DNA of 64,000 nucleotides from Serendipita indica DSM 11827. Taxonomy: Eukaryota > Basidiomycota > Agaricomycetes > Sebacinales > Serendipitaceae. The number at the start of each line of letters is the position of its first letter. Within the stretch, counting starts at the first letter, position 1. The stretch covers positions 2,170,001 through 2,234,000 of the forward strand of contig CAJVGD010000042.1 of assembly GCA_910890315.1 (NCBI GenBank), given 5' to 3'. Made by a program: the position numbers and the translations under genes. This document shows positions 45,098 to 57,500 of the stretch, one piece after another. Below the pieces are notes generated by a model. It was not told the DNA's origin. It was given only the letters and a program-made list of their open reading frames with translations, and searched no databases.

Positions 45098-48000
45098 ATG
45101 TCAACCCAAAAAGTAAACAAGACTAGTAGACAACATACGGAGATGAATTCATCTGAGTCTTCGTCATCCAAGAAGGATCAACTCTACACAGCAGTCAACT
45201 TTGGCCTTGACTTCGTGGCGAATGTAGCCGAGGGGGCAGATGTACTCGCTCCTCTAAAGGCAGCCTGTCGATCAACCAAATCAATCCTTGACCTCATGCA
45301 GGCGAGTTGGCAAATTGCCGCTGTACACTCTCATCTAAGAACAATGATAGGCGATAGATAGCAACCAAGAGGACTGGGTTGACCTAGGACGACGTTTAAA
45401 AGGCTACATCTCCACACTCAAGGAGCAGGCCACATTGTTTGAAACATACTCTCCAGAGGATAGAATCATCAATGGGGCGCTTCAGGCGTCGCTCATTCAT
45501 TACTCCGAGTATGTGAGCAATACGACCCGTTCCGGCTCTCTAATGGATCCAGTCTTCTTAAAAATATGCACACCACCGTCGAGGGTCTGAAGGCTAAACG
45601 CGGCGGTAGCAAACTAGGATCCTTTAAAGCGATTGGAAAGGTGAAAATCAGTGCCGAAGAAATTCGAAAGTTCAACCGAGACATAGAAGACAGGCATAGG
45701 CAATTCATGGTGCGCGCATGTCGTCTGTTGTATTCGTGCACTCACCATAGAAACAGAACGCGTTGGGTGTTTTGATCGCATTACGTGTCCAAGCCGTCGA
45801 GCGGAAAAGTAAGTTGGTTTTTCAGGAACCCTCGCTTACTGTCTTCAGTTGATGCCGCTACTATATTCCAGCTGCCAACTGTAGCGTTCGACGCTTCCTC
45901 AATCCATAATACGTGTCTGAATGGAACTCGCAAGGCTGTTCTCCAGATGATATCGAGCTGGGCCGACGATGATACATCGGAGAAGCCCATATTTTGGCTC
46001 TGCGACATAGCCGGCTCCGGGAAATCCACCGTTGCCATGTCCGCAGTGGAAAAATGGAGAGAAGAGGGAGTCTTGGGTGGTCAATTCTTCTTTTCCATAG
46101 CAAGCAACGAAAGATCCACTACCGACAAATTCTGCTCGACCATAGCAAGGGACCTTGTCCATTACATCCCTGATCTCATATCACCCGTTGCTGAGGCCGT
46201 GAAGCAGAACCCTTCCTTTATGCGAAGCTCTCTTGACGAGCAATTCAAGATACTCGTCACCAGTCCTCTCCGTAGTCGGAAACAGCGCGTAGTCGTCGTA
46301 GTTGACGCTGTTGACGAATGCAAGTCTGTATCGGAGCGACGAAAACTTCTCCAGGTTCTTTCTATGGCTGTTCAAGAGATCAGAACCTTCAAGATATTTA
46401 TCACCAGTCGGCCAGACCCAATAATCGAGGCTGCTTTGCAACCGCTCTCGATCAAAGCAGAGCTAAAGGACCGTCTCCATGATGTCAACCATCACGACAA
46501 CATCGATGACATCGCGGCCTACGTACATCAGTCCCTAAATGGGCTCATATCGCAGGACAAGAGGGAGCGAATCATCGAAAAGGCAAATGGCTTGTTCATT
46601 TGGGCAAGCACCGCATGCCGAATGCTTCGGGACGAAACAACGTTGGACCTCCCTGAGATTATATATGATCGCCTGATCTCAGTGGACAAGAGTGGAGAGA
46701 TAGACGACGTATATAGGCTCATCTTTGAGCGCATAGACGCAAGATCCCGCACTACGATGTGTAGCATGCTCGCTTTGCTCCTTGTAGCATTTGAGCCGCT
46801 CACCGTCGACGACTTGGAGGACCTTCTTAAGCACGCTGGAATAGGAGGAAGTGTCAAGGCGTTGGTACAGAATCTCGGAAGCGTGCTTAGCGAAGATCAA
46901 ACTACTAAGCTGATACACTTTCGTCACCCCACTCTTGTTGAGTACCTTCGACGCTGCTCCGTCGCAAAAGACGTCAAGATTCCAAACCAGATATACATTA
47001 ACGTCGGCGATACGCACGGTCAAGCGGCCTCGTGGTGCTTGAAATGCTTCAAGTCACCAACCGAAGGTCTCAGATTCAACATGTGCCAAATCGAGACCTC
47101 CTTCTACCTCAATAAGGATATTTCAGACCTTGATCTCAGGATTCCGGCTTCCATTTCGAGAAAACTTCGCTATGCCAGTAGTCATTGGTTATTCCACTTG
47201 GCGGAAACCGATGATGGCTGGCGTTCCACACTCAACAACGAAATTCAGCGTGCTATCCAATCCCCATACGTGCTTTATTGGATGGAGATCCTGAGCCTCA
47301 CCGGTGGGGTACCACGAGCGATATCCGGTCTTCAAGCCGTTACTAGCCATTTACGCGTGAGTAATGCATCAGGATAAAGCCCCGGTCTTACAAGATCCAC
47401 AGATGGACGAGAGGATTAGGAGCCACATGACAGAGATTCGACGGTTCTTGATAGCATTTTCGGTGCCCATTCAAGACAGCGTTCCACACATCTATCTTTC
47501 TGCACTTCCTTTCACTCCTAGGAGCTCAATACTGCACAAAGAGGTTCTAATAGGGTATAAAAATACCCTATCTGTGTCTCAAGGGGTTGAGCCAACGTAT
47601 CCAGAGTTTCCCAGAAGTATTCGAGGGCACAAAAGCACCGTCGATGCCATCGCCTTCTCACCAGATGGCTCCAAATTTATCTCAGGTTCGGGAGATAGGA
47701 CGATCCAATTCTGGGATGCGTACACTGGCCAGCCATTAGGGGAGCCACTCCGAGGTCACGACAGTGCTATCACTGTCATCGTAGTGTCACCGGATGGCTC
47801 TCGAATCATCTCTGGTTCATACGATGGGACGATAAGCGTGTGGGACGCATTCACCGGGCACCCTCTTGGGACATTTCGAGGACATAAGGGCTCAGTCCGG
47901 GCTGTCGCATTCTCGTCTGGTGGCTCGCGAATTGTTTCCTGCTCCAGGAGGAATACAGTTAAAATATGGGATGCGTTCACCTTTCAGCTCTTGGGAGAGC

Positions 48001-49761
48001 CATTTCAAGGCTCCAAACGCCGGGTCTGGGCCGTCGCGTTTTCACCAGACGGCTCTCAAATCTTCTCTGGGCTGGATGATAAGACGATTGGGTCGTGGGA
48101 TGCGCTCACAGGCCGGTCGTTAGGCGACCCACTCCGAGGTCACGATGACTTGGTCTACGTTATCGCATTCTCGCCAGATGGATCGCGAATCATCTCTGGA
48201 TCGAATGACAAGGCAATTCGGATATGGGATGCAGTCACCCACCAACCGCTGGGAGAACCGCTCCGAGGTCACAATGGCTGGGTTAACGCCCTCGCATTCT
48301 CGCCAGACGGTTCACGAATTGTCTCTGGCTCATCTGATAGGACAATTCGATTGTGGGACTTCCATAATGCAAAGCCTTTGGGAAAGCCGCTCCATGGTCA
48401 CGAATACTCGGTTCAGGCCGTCGTGTTCTCACCAGACGGCTCGCAAATAGTATCTGGCTCATCTGACGGGACGATCCGGTTATGGGATGTACTCACTGGA
48501 CAGCCTCTGGGAGAGCCGCTCCAAGGTCATGAATGGTCGATCCGCTCCGTCGCTATTTCGCCCGACGGCTTGCGAATCGTCTCTGGTTCGAAAGGCGGCC
48601 CTATTCGATTGTGGGATACAGCAACAGGTCGGTTGTTAGGAGACTCACTCCACGGTCATACAGAAAGGGTTAATGCGGTCGCATTCTCACCAGATGGCTC
48701 AATCATCGCCTCTGGCTCGCATGACAAAATGATCATACTGTGGGATGCGGTCACGGGATGCCCTTTGGGAGAGCCACTTCGTGGTCATGACGGTGCTGTT
48801 CGGGCCATCTATTTCTCGCGAAACGGCTCGCGTATTGTCTCGGGCTCAGACGACAAAACAATTCGATTATGGGACTCCGCCACCGGAAACCCCTTGGGAG
48901 AGACACTCCGGGGTCATGAACACTCAATTCGCGCCATTGCCTTCTCGCCAGACGACTCACTCATAGTCTCTGGTTCAGAAGGCCACACATTGCAATTATG
49001 GGATGTTCACACCGGTCAGCTTTTAGGACAACCACTTCGAGGCCACCAAGGCTGGATCATGGCTGTTGGATTTTCGCCAGATGGCTTACAGATAGTCTCT
49101 GGCTCTGTCGACAATACAGTTCGGCTATGGGATAGAGCCACTGGGCAGCCATTAGGAGAGCCACTTCGAGGCCATGAAGGCGCAGTCATGGGTGTTGCGT
49201 TCTCTCCAGACGGGTCGTGCATAGCATCTGGCTCATGCGATAAGACGATTAGAATATGGGATTCAGTCACTAGACAGCTTCTACGACAGCCACTTAGGGG
49301 CCATGATGGATGGATCCGAGCGATATCATTCTCTCCAGACGGCTCACGAATCGTCTCTGGATCAGGTGACAATACTGTCCGACTATGGAGTACGAAGCCC
49401 GGTGAATACATCTCGACTACTCTGTGATATGATCTAACACATGTCAGCAGATTCGAATGGGAATGACACCAACCATGATAACAAAGATCTTGCACATTCA
49501 AAGTCTGGAAATACTCTAGATATCTTCTCGATTCGCATCCTCGTTCCCGGATTCAGTGGCTGCATACTTTCGCAGGATGGCTGGGTGCGATCTTTCGGCA
49601 TGATTCTCTTCTGGGTACCTCCAGAAAACCGACATGGGCTCCAAAATCCGCATGCTTTGCTGACCATACCAACGTCGAGTCCGTTGCGAGTAACCAGGCT
49701 TGATTTCACCCGTTTCCAATGCGGGCCCTCTTGGACAAACGTTCGAGCAAATTTCAACTAG
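45098..49761 (+). CDS. NLR-like NACHT-WD40 protein B
   Basis: Intact paralog of gene A, 1465 aa. Exons: 45098-45301, 45351-45508, 45553-45709, 45751-45808, 45849-47356, 47403-49401, 49448-49761; every phase closes. Helical N-terminal domain to about 192; NACHT with Walker A IFWLCDIAGSGKSTVA (about 245-256) and Walker B VVVVDAVDEC (about 341-350); sensor/winged-helix-like part with FRHPTLVEYL; 14 WD40 repeats from about 767 to 1360, all diverged from one another; C-terminal domain 1362-1465. The first intron again begins with GC. The N-terminal part is nearly identical to gene A, while the WD40 part differs more, as expected if N-terminal signalling is conserved and recognition diverges. Ligand unknown; activation likely by oligomerisation (family knowledge). 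Confidence 0.93.
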
Positions 49762-50064
49762 TATTCTGTTATGATTGGTATCGTTACTCGTATAATATGA
49801 TCTATGTGGCAAAGGGGGTGATCTATGTTACATTCAAGAGTAGTGTTATCGTAAACAAGATGTTCAAAATCTCGGTCACGATGTCATATAACCTATCGTT
49901 GACCACTTTATGCAAACTTTGTGCGGTGGCAGGAGTGTAGACTATCTGCGACGACAATTTCTGTCAAAATCCACAAGTGACGCCGCGGAGGATTAGCAGC
50001 GCTCTAAACAACACAGCAGCTCCTTATTCGACGATACAAGTGTCGTCGTTGCTGCTAGAGCGTC
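49762..50064. other. Intergenic between NLR B and Sec7 gene
   Basis: About 303 bp with no supported gene. It holds the 3' end of NLR B transcript and the promoter of the Sec7 gene. No specific motif recognised. Confidence 0.35.
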
Positions 50065-53000
50065 ATGGCGTCGTTTCTGCGGCCACCGCACAAGGGAGCA
50101 AGCTCGAGCAAGCCGTCTACGCCCACGAGTCGCAATGCACCACCTACAGCATTCCGACCCGATACTGCACCTGCGACGAGTACGCGTCGACCACGAGATG
50201 GAAATCTCTCCGTCGCTGCTGAACAAGAGAAGCTAGCTAACCGTAATTCGAGAGTGGGTGTCGACTTTGAAGGTGCACTAGCAAGCCAGAATACGTATAA
50301 ACTCCAAGAAGGACGTGACTTTGCGACAATGGGCGAAGAGGAAGAGAGTCCCATCACCCCGCGAGATGCCTACGACGCTGTTCCGCCAATCGTCTACGGC
50401 CGTACAGGAGATTCTTCACGGCCAGGAACTGCAAATACAACTCGTAAACTCAAAAAGCCACGAAATTCGTCAAGTCCGAGTCAAAGTCCACATACGGGCC
50501 CGTCTGGGAGTCGTCCGAATGGCTCTCCGGCAAACTCTGCTAGGCCATCCATGTCGGATTACTCGTCTACGACAGGATCTCCAGCTCCCAGCAATCGAGA
50601 CTTGCCAGACGACATGGAAGGGGACGGCGTGCTCGTCCCTGCCGTTCGTGGTCACACTCGCACGGCAGGCGAACACCGGCAAGAAGATTCAAAGAAGCGC
50701 AACTTGTTCCGTTCTGCTGCCACCGCCAGCAGTCCCGACCTCGGCACAATCGTACGCAAGAAGAGAAGCGCCCCTCCTCAGGTGCCTTCTCTCCCCACTC
50801 ACCAGCACGACGACGACGACCAGGCTTATCCAAGTACAGACGTTGCTCCGAGTTCAATGGCAAACTGGGCGGCGACGCTCAGTGGTCGGAATAGGAGTAT
50901 GAGCAAAGTCGAAGGAAAATCATCAAAGACCTTGCGAGCCAAGACGGGCAACTTTCTCCAAAAGGTCTGGTCGAATGCCGGCACAATACGGGAAAAACCG
51001 CGTCCTGGTGATGGGAGCACGCCCACAACACCTCATCGTACTCACTTTGGATCGCCGTTTGCAGATTCCCCTCCTGTCCCTTCCATTCCTCAAGAGTATC
51101 GATCAGGTCCAGCAAATGCGTCCGACATTTTTGCTCCCTCTGCCTATCACTCGCCGTCCACTGCAAAAACAACGCGCCGCGCATCGAAGCCTCTACCACC
51201 GATAGTCCGCTCAAACGCCAGCGACTCGAGTCATAATCACCAAGAGATGACCATCTCCCCAATCGACAATAGCACCGGTTCAGTTTCTTCTCACACGGAG
51301 GGACTCTTTGCCAGCCACTCACCTTCATCTGGCCCGTCTTTGGGTGCGTCTACTCCCTTTCTTCTATATCCAGCTCACAAGTTCTTAGGTCATAGCGTAT
51401 CTCCCTCGAGGCGACCTTCGGATGTCGTTGCCCGGATCAAGGCTAATTCTAACGCCGAAGGAGGTCGACGGCGTAGGAGCATGAGTGTAGGAGATGCAGA
51501 GCAGTGGCACAAAACTCTCGACGTAAGCTCGTCCCCGACAAAAGTCAGATCATCGTCACCGCAGCCGCCACTGGTTTCCAACAATCTGCTTGGGCCAAAT
51601 GAGCGCCCGGAGACCAAACGAACCATCTCTGATACCAGCACTCGTTCCTCGGCTACTGCAACGGCTAAGAAGGAGAGCTTGTCCATCTCAAAAGAATGGG
51701 AAAGCGCACTGAAAGGATGGGATAGCCAGATGGCGTCGTTGGAAATCAAGGATCCGTCCATGTCGCTTTCACCCGACTCGTTGGATCCTAGTCCCAAAGG
51801 CCGACCACGCTCTCGCACACAAGATCCAATTCCTATTCCACCAAGGTTGGATCTCCATCGATCCGTAAGCGTGTCAAACGGGACGACACGCGCGACTTCT
51901 GTGGGCTCACCGCCTGTCGGATTCAGGCTTAGCTCCAGTAGCAGTCTCAGTAAAGATAAGGACCCTGGTACCCCTTCCGTCTACTCTACCCCTCCGACAG
52001 GAACCAGCCCAAAGACTCCGCCTGCCGACACCCCGCCCTCACCGACCACGCCTCGACGTCCAACTTCTGCAACGCGCAATGTGATTCCATTCACCGGACC
52101 GATTATCATTGGTACTACACCAGCCGTCATTGGTCAAACAATCACCACAGTCAAAATACAGCGCGACCCTCCTTTGGCGTCGCCTGGCACGCCTTCTACA
52201 TTTGCATCCGCCATATCGACTTCTTCCAGTCCTACATCTCCCGCAACGCCCCTTTCTGCCCAACGAACGTCTTCTTCCTCGAATCGCCCCAGTTCTCCTC
52301 AACTTGTCCCTCCCGTCTCACCTCGGTCCGCGACGTCGCTTCGCGTGTCGTCCCTTCGAAACACGGCTCGGCCCTCGCTTGCCGTCCTCGGTACACCATC
52401 GTCCAATAGTGGTGCGAACAGCGGCAGCCTTCAACCACCTTCTCGAACCGAATCGATGCCCCTCTCGTCCAACTCGTCGCCAAAGATTCGACTCAATTTT
52501 ACGAGCCCGAGTCAGGAGAATTTGAGGGTTGGTGGTGGGATGGGTGGACGGAGTGGAGAGTTACGACGGATGAGCTACAATTCGAAAAATCCTGCGAGCG
52601 CGTCCGAACCTGCGCTCGTCCCTCCGAGCGGTGGAAATTCATTGAGTCCGGCTGATGACGGCCTCAAGACGATTCGCTTGATCACGTCTGGGTCCAAACT
52701 CGGTGGCCGGGCGGGTGAGATTGTAGGCGAGGCTGGTGAACTCATGTCCGCGACAAGACTTTCGAGTCCGACGAGTAGCGTGCGTCATGCATTCTCGACT
52801 GCGAGTGGGACGAGTATGGAGCGGAAGTAGTGGGAGTCGGGATGGGAGTGCGGCTGCGCTCAGTTCATCCAATCTTAGTGCACTGTCGCCTGAAGAGTTG
52901 GATCAGCGTGGCGAGGCGATTGCAAGTCGGATTTGGGCAGAGGATGAGACGTTTAAGAGCAAGGAAAAGTTTTCCGAGTGGCTTGGTGGACCGTGAGTTT

Positions 53001-55456
53001 TGATTTTTCTTGTGTCGTGGACTATGGGCTTATCGTATGCTAGGGATACCATCAACGCTATTTCCCGACGACATTATATGGATCATTTCGACTTTACGAA
53101 TCTGCGTATCGATGTTGCTTTCCGGTGAGTATGATTGATCCTTGGACAGTCCAATACTGATGAGACTTTTAGACGACTTTGTGCAAAGCTGTACCTGCGA
53201 GGCGAATCTCAGGTCATTGATCGTATCCTCATCGAGTTTAGTCGTCGCTATTGGGAGCACAATCCAACCTCGATTCTGGGAAGCGCGAGTAGGTTTTACC
53301 ATCACCGCGTCTGTCGTAGTTTGCTGACGAGAGATTGCAGGCAATGTCCATCAAGTCGTCTATTCGTTGCTCTTGCTGAACACTGATCTTCACGTCGCCG
53401 AGTTGGCTCATCATATGACCAAGCAACAATTTATCACCAATACCCTGAGCACTCTAAGTGCGCCCTCGCGGACATCATCCAATGCGGCTACTCCTGCACG
53501 ATCAATGTCACCCATTCCGTTCGATCAAGATATGCAGCGCAAAGGGTCCGTTGACCCTTCGATTGGATCCGTCCTCCAGATCGACAAAGCAGATCGAACG
53601 CCGCCCATCTCGATGCAGAATAGTACGATGCGCATCAAGAGGAGTGGGAGCGTTACAAGTTGGAAAGGAAGTCTTTCGAGGGAACAGTCGGGAGTGTCGA
53701 GCACGTCTTCTGGACAAGTCGCCTTGTCCAATTCGACTGGACCTGGTTCTGGGTCTGGTGGTGTGACGGAGCCTTCGTCGTTGAATGGCTCGACGGTGTC
53801 GTTTCAGGACCCTGGTATGCGAAAACATTCGTCTGCGCAAGGCAGTGTCAGCTCGTTGCAATACGTTGCCAAGGCTTGGGAGGCCGAAGTGGAGAATTAT
53901 CTCAAGGTATGGTCTTACTCGTACAAAAGCCGGCGCTGATCGGTATCTAGGACGTATACTTGGCTATCCGTTCGAACCAGATCCTTCAGCCAACGCTCTC
54001 GACTGGCGCCACGCTCGGTCGTGGTAATAGTCTGAGAGGGACGCCGGGAGGCTTGAAGAAGCTAAAGCAGCGTGAAAGTATCCTCGGGTTCAGCAGTATC
54101 AATGGGAGCAGTCTTAGCTTTGGTGGTCGGATCAGTCCTTCGCCAAGCTCGACGACGTCTATCAACGACAGTCTGGCTGCGAACGCAATCGCAGCTGCGC
54201 CCGTCATTGGCTTCGCCTCCAACCTTATCCAAACAATCATTGGCGAAGCGCAAGAAGACGACGTTCACAGTATTCATTCCGCGGCGTCTGGCTCTAGTGA
54301 CGTGAGCATTACGGATGAAGAGCTTGCGTTACTTGGTGCTCCATGGGCGAAGGAAGGCATGCTCAGTCGAAAGGTGTACAACGAGAGCGTCGGAAAACGG
54401 GCCAAGAACAAAAATTGGCTAGACGTCTTTGTCGTCATCCAAAAGGGCCAGCTGAACATGTTTGTCTTTGGCGCCCACAACTCGTCGAGCAGTTCTGGTC
54501 CAAGAGGAGCGATGGGTGGTGGCAATTGGTTGAGCAATGCAACTAATGTCGGTGAACATATGCTGGCGCACTCGCTCGCGCATGTTCTCCCTCCGCCTGG
54601 TCTGACGAAGCGGCCGCATTGCTTCGTCTTGACTCTTGCCAACGGAATGTGCTTCTTTTTCCAGGCGGGCACCGAGGAACTTTGCAACGAGTGGGTGTCG
54701 ACGTGCAACTATTGGGCTGCACGGCAGAGCAAGGAACCGCTCTCTGGAGGCGTGTCGAATATGGAGTATGGATGGAGTCGCGTTGAACCAGAGGCGCTTG
54801 CGGCGGAGCAAGAAGACACTGCCGCCACGCGTAGCTTCTCCACACTGAACCGGACAGATACAGACAACTTTAGTTTGGTCAGCTCGCGGAGCAAGATTGG
54901 CGGATTCCCGACGATGCGAGGACATCCACTCGCGGATCGGATCTTTATCAACGACTGGCGAGCTCCTGGACACTCGATGGTTGCGTCAGTGCATGATGAG
55001 GAGACCCAGTTAGAGGCGTTGCAGCGGCAGGCCGACAAGCTCGAGGCGGAGTTGCAAATTCACAATGATTTGCGTGGACCGATGATTGCTCTGGTATGCC
55101 TCTCTCTACTTGTTTGTGATGAGACTCATTCGCTCCGATAGTACCCACCAAAATCGAGTAACCTCACCAAAGCCATGACCAACTGGGAGGCCAAGTCGCA
55201 ATACTTGCTTGCAGAGATTGTCAAGTACAAAAAGTACATCGAATCTCTTAAAGCCGCCATGAAGGAGCGTCTGCGAAGACGTGGTGAAAAGGCGTTGGAG
55301 CGAGCGTTGCAGTCGTCGAGCAACCTCGGTGCTGGAGCGGCCGATCGTAGCTTTGGCTTGCCTGACGAAGATTCGATTGCGGAAGATCAGGAGACCGAGA
55401 CCGAGGTTGTGACACCCGGTGCGCATCGGCTTCAGTTCAAGACTTCGTCGGCCTAG
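50065..55456 (+). CDS. Arf guanine-nucleotide exchange factor with Sec7 and PH domains
   Basis: Activates Arf-family GTPases in membrane traffic by GDP/GTP exchange. Exons: 50065-52992, 53044-53124, 53173-53289, 53341-53906, 53951-55093, 55142-55456. The first about 920 residues are Ser/Thr/Pro-rich and likely disordered. Sec7 follows: IASRIWAEDETFKSKEKFSE, the glutamic finger LYLRGESQVIDRI, and the motif 2 helix SLLLLNTDLHVAEL. Then a Ser-rich linker, a PH domain (GMLSRKVYNESVGKRAKNKN; WLDVFVVIQKGQLNMFVFG; FVLTLANGMCFFFQAGT) for membrane binding, and a C-terminal helix (NWEAKSQYLLAEIVKYKKYI). Domain order is like fungal Syt1/Sec73-type exchange factors. The frame shifts by one base near 52815 in a Ser/Gly-rich stretch just before Sec7. 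A housekeeping gene between NLR genes. Confidence 0.88.
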
Positions 55457-55807
55457 GCGCATTTTCTCTCCTTCCTCGAACGTCGTTTAATCCGGGTACG
55501 CGTTTACGGATTCGTTCTTCCCATCCTCTTCTTGTCCTTGTAGCATCCATTTCCTCTCGGTGTCATTTGTGCGCTCGAGCGGTCAAATACCGCTCACGCT
55601 GTTCCTGTATATGACTACCCTAATGTTATATCACTCTATTTCGCAACTGATACCGGTCGGTGAGGCTGTTCAAAGGCGAACTCTCAGCTTCAACCGCATA
55701 TCCTTGAAGCAAGTACAAGAGTGAATTTACAGATGGCAAATAAGTACATCCTCAGCCCAGGGGGGACCATCAAAATGCCCTTTGGCCGCAGCCTCATGAA
55801 GAGACTC
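55457..55807. other. Intergenic, convergent 3' ends
   Basis: About 350 bp between the stop codons of the Sec7 gene (+) and the next gene (-). No gene supported; expected to hold both polyadenylation regions. Confidence 0.35.
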
Positions 55808-57168
55808 TCAAGTGACATTCGGTCCGGGAGAAATTTTGGGAATAACCCAAACATAGAGGGTATTCTCATATGGTGAAAGCGTGTCGTCGTTAAAAGGTCC
55901 ATCGACCAGGTGGGTATTGTTGGCCTGTTCGCCAAGCGGCTGCATGGACAGGATCTCCCATGGCTGAGAGGCCCACAGTCCTCTGAGGTGCGTCTGCACG
56001 TTCCTACATGACTGCTGACAGCAGGAGATGTTTCCCGATACAGGTATGTCTGATGGATATTTGAGTCCTTGTGGCGCTCCGGAGTTCTGAAGGCTTACCG
56101 ACAGGGAATGGATCCTCGTGTTCGTCTTGGGATACGGTCACAACCGTATATAGTCTCACACCTGATTGGCCAGTTCGTGGTGCGACATTGAGGAAGTAGA
56201 GGCGGCAAAGGCCGTCGGGTATCCGCCCGTTTTGCTCGCCTAGCTTCCAGAACCGCTTACTGACACCACAGGGGCTCCCTTGTAGCTCGTACCAGAGCCT
56301 GAATGCCAGTGGACCGTCATGTTTCTTTTCGTAGACCATGGTCAGTCTTCGTCGAATCGAGGCGGCATTCGCAAAGCATCGTCCATCTGCCGTCCTAGGA
56401 TGAGAGAGCATATAACAATGCCACTGTTTACTGACCAAGGGTCATAGGAGGATCTTGGTGGTCATCCATATTCAGCAAGGTAAAGGTATTCGTCCGTTGT
56501 CCTTGCGGAGTTGTGGCCACCTCGTCAGCGCGTTTCAGCTTTCGTGTAGACTTGTCAAAATCACTGGCTCTTGCTGACGACTCCTCTCCTCTGAGAGTTG
56601 TCGCCGTGTCACCCTGTCGGATCATGATCAGTCAAGGATATTTCGCCACTAGCCGTCTACTTGCGTCACCGATCATCGAACGAAGTCTCTCATGAGCGGT
56701 TCCGAGTATGTTGAATTCCTGATCTCTTCTATCTGCGGCTTGCTGGCTGTTCTCCGACGTTTGTGCAAGCGAGGACAGTGCCTCTGCCGTTTCAGCGATG
56801 ATTTCAATCACTGGTTGTGCATCTGTTACTGAGTCCTCCGCGGTGCAGACCTGGTTCGGGCCCTTCGACCCGTCTTCCTGTCCAAAAAGGATCGATCTTG
56901 CCCTGTCGACCAACAATTTGGCCTGTGCGTGACCTTTTTGAGTATTCTTTCTCAATTTTCTGGAAGCTGTCTTGAAAGACCGTCGCATGAGGCCTTGCAT
57001 CGACGGCATCTTCCTGTAATGATGGAGACGTTGCTCACTTTGTTTGGCCACCCTCGTTTGGCGCCAGCACCGGGACTCGTAGACCCAACGATCTGACGTT
57101 TGTAGATTGTCTAGAATGGCATCTGCGAGTACAACAAATGCAGGTTGGTTATAGACTGCTACCTCCAT
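55808..57168 (-). CDS. Unknown fungal protein, divergent neighbour of NLR C
   Basis: Not recognised. Start taken at 57168 (MEVAVYNQPAFVVLADAIL), the first ATG in frame. Exon 1 (to about 56655) codes a helical, basic part (MRRSFKTASRKLRKNTQKGH). Introns then fall near 56655-56620 and 56462-56420; further exons code GDTATTLRGEESSARASDF, FANAASIRRRLTMVYEKKHD, RLWYELQGSPCGVSKRFWKL and a last part DGPFNDDTLSPYENTLYVWV ending NVT at 55808. The joint into the last exon is uncertain by one base; another open frame exists there. No signal peptide or membrane helix. It starts back to back with NLR C, a few hundred bases apart. Confidence 0.55.
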
Positions 57169-57500
57169 ATCGATCTTAGGTTGACTTCGTTCCAACTGGC
57201 CTAGATGAATCAGAGATAGTAAGATCCCTTAGATCCGTTCTCGCTTCGCTAAATCGCCTTTAAATCTACAGTTTTGGACAACAAACCCTCCTCCCATCCC
57301 ACCAGCGTTGCGTCTGTTAGCAACGCACGCTCAATGGGCGATCGATGCATCTCAGAAATCACGTCTATTTCCTCTCCAGCTTCTTCATTTGGCTCTAGCT
57401 TCTCAGCATTGTGTCTATCATTTGGCGAGCGAGCTGGACGGCGAGGGCTCGGACTCGGGCTCGGATACCGATATTGCCCTTGATCAAGTAGAAACGCTCA

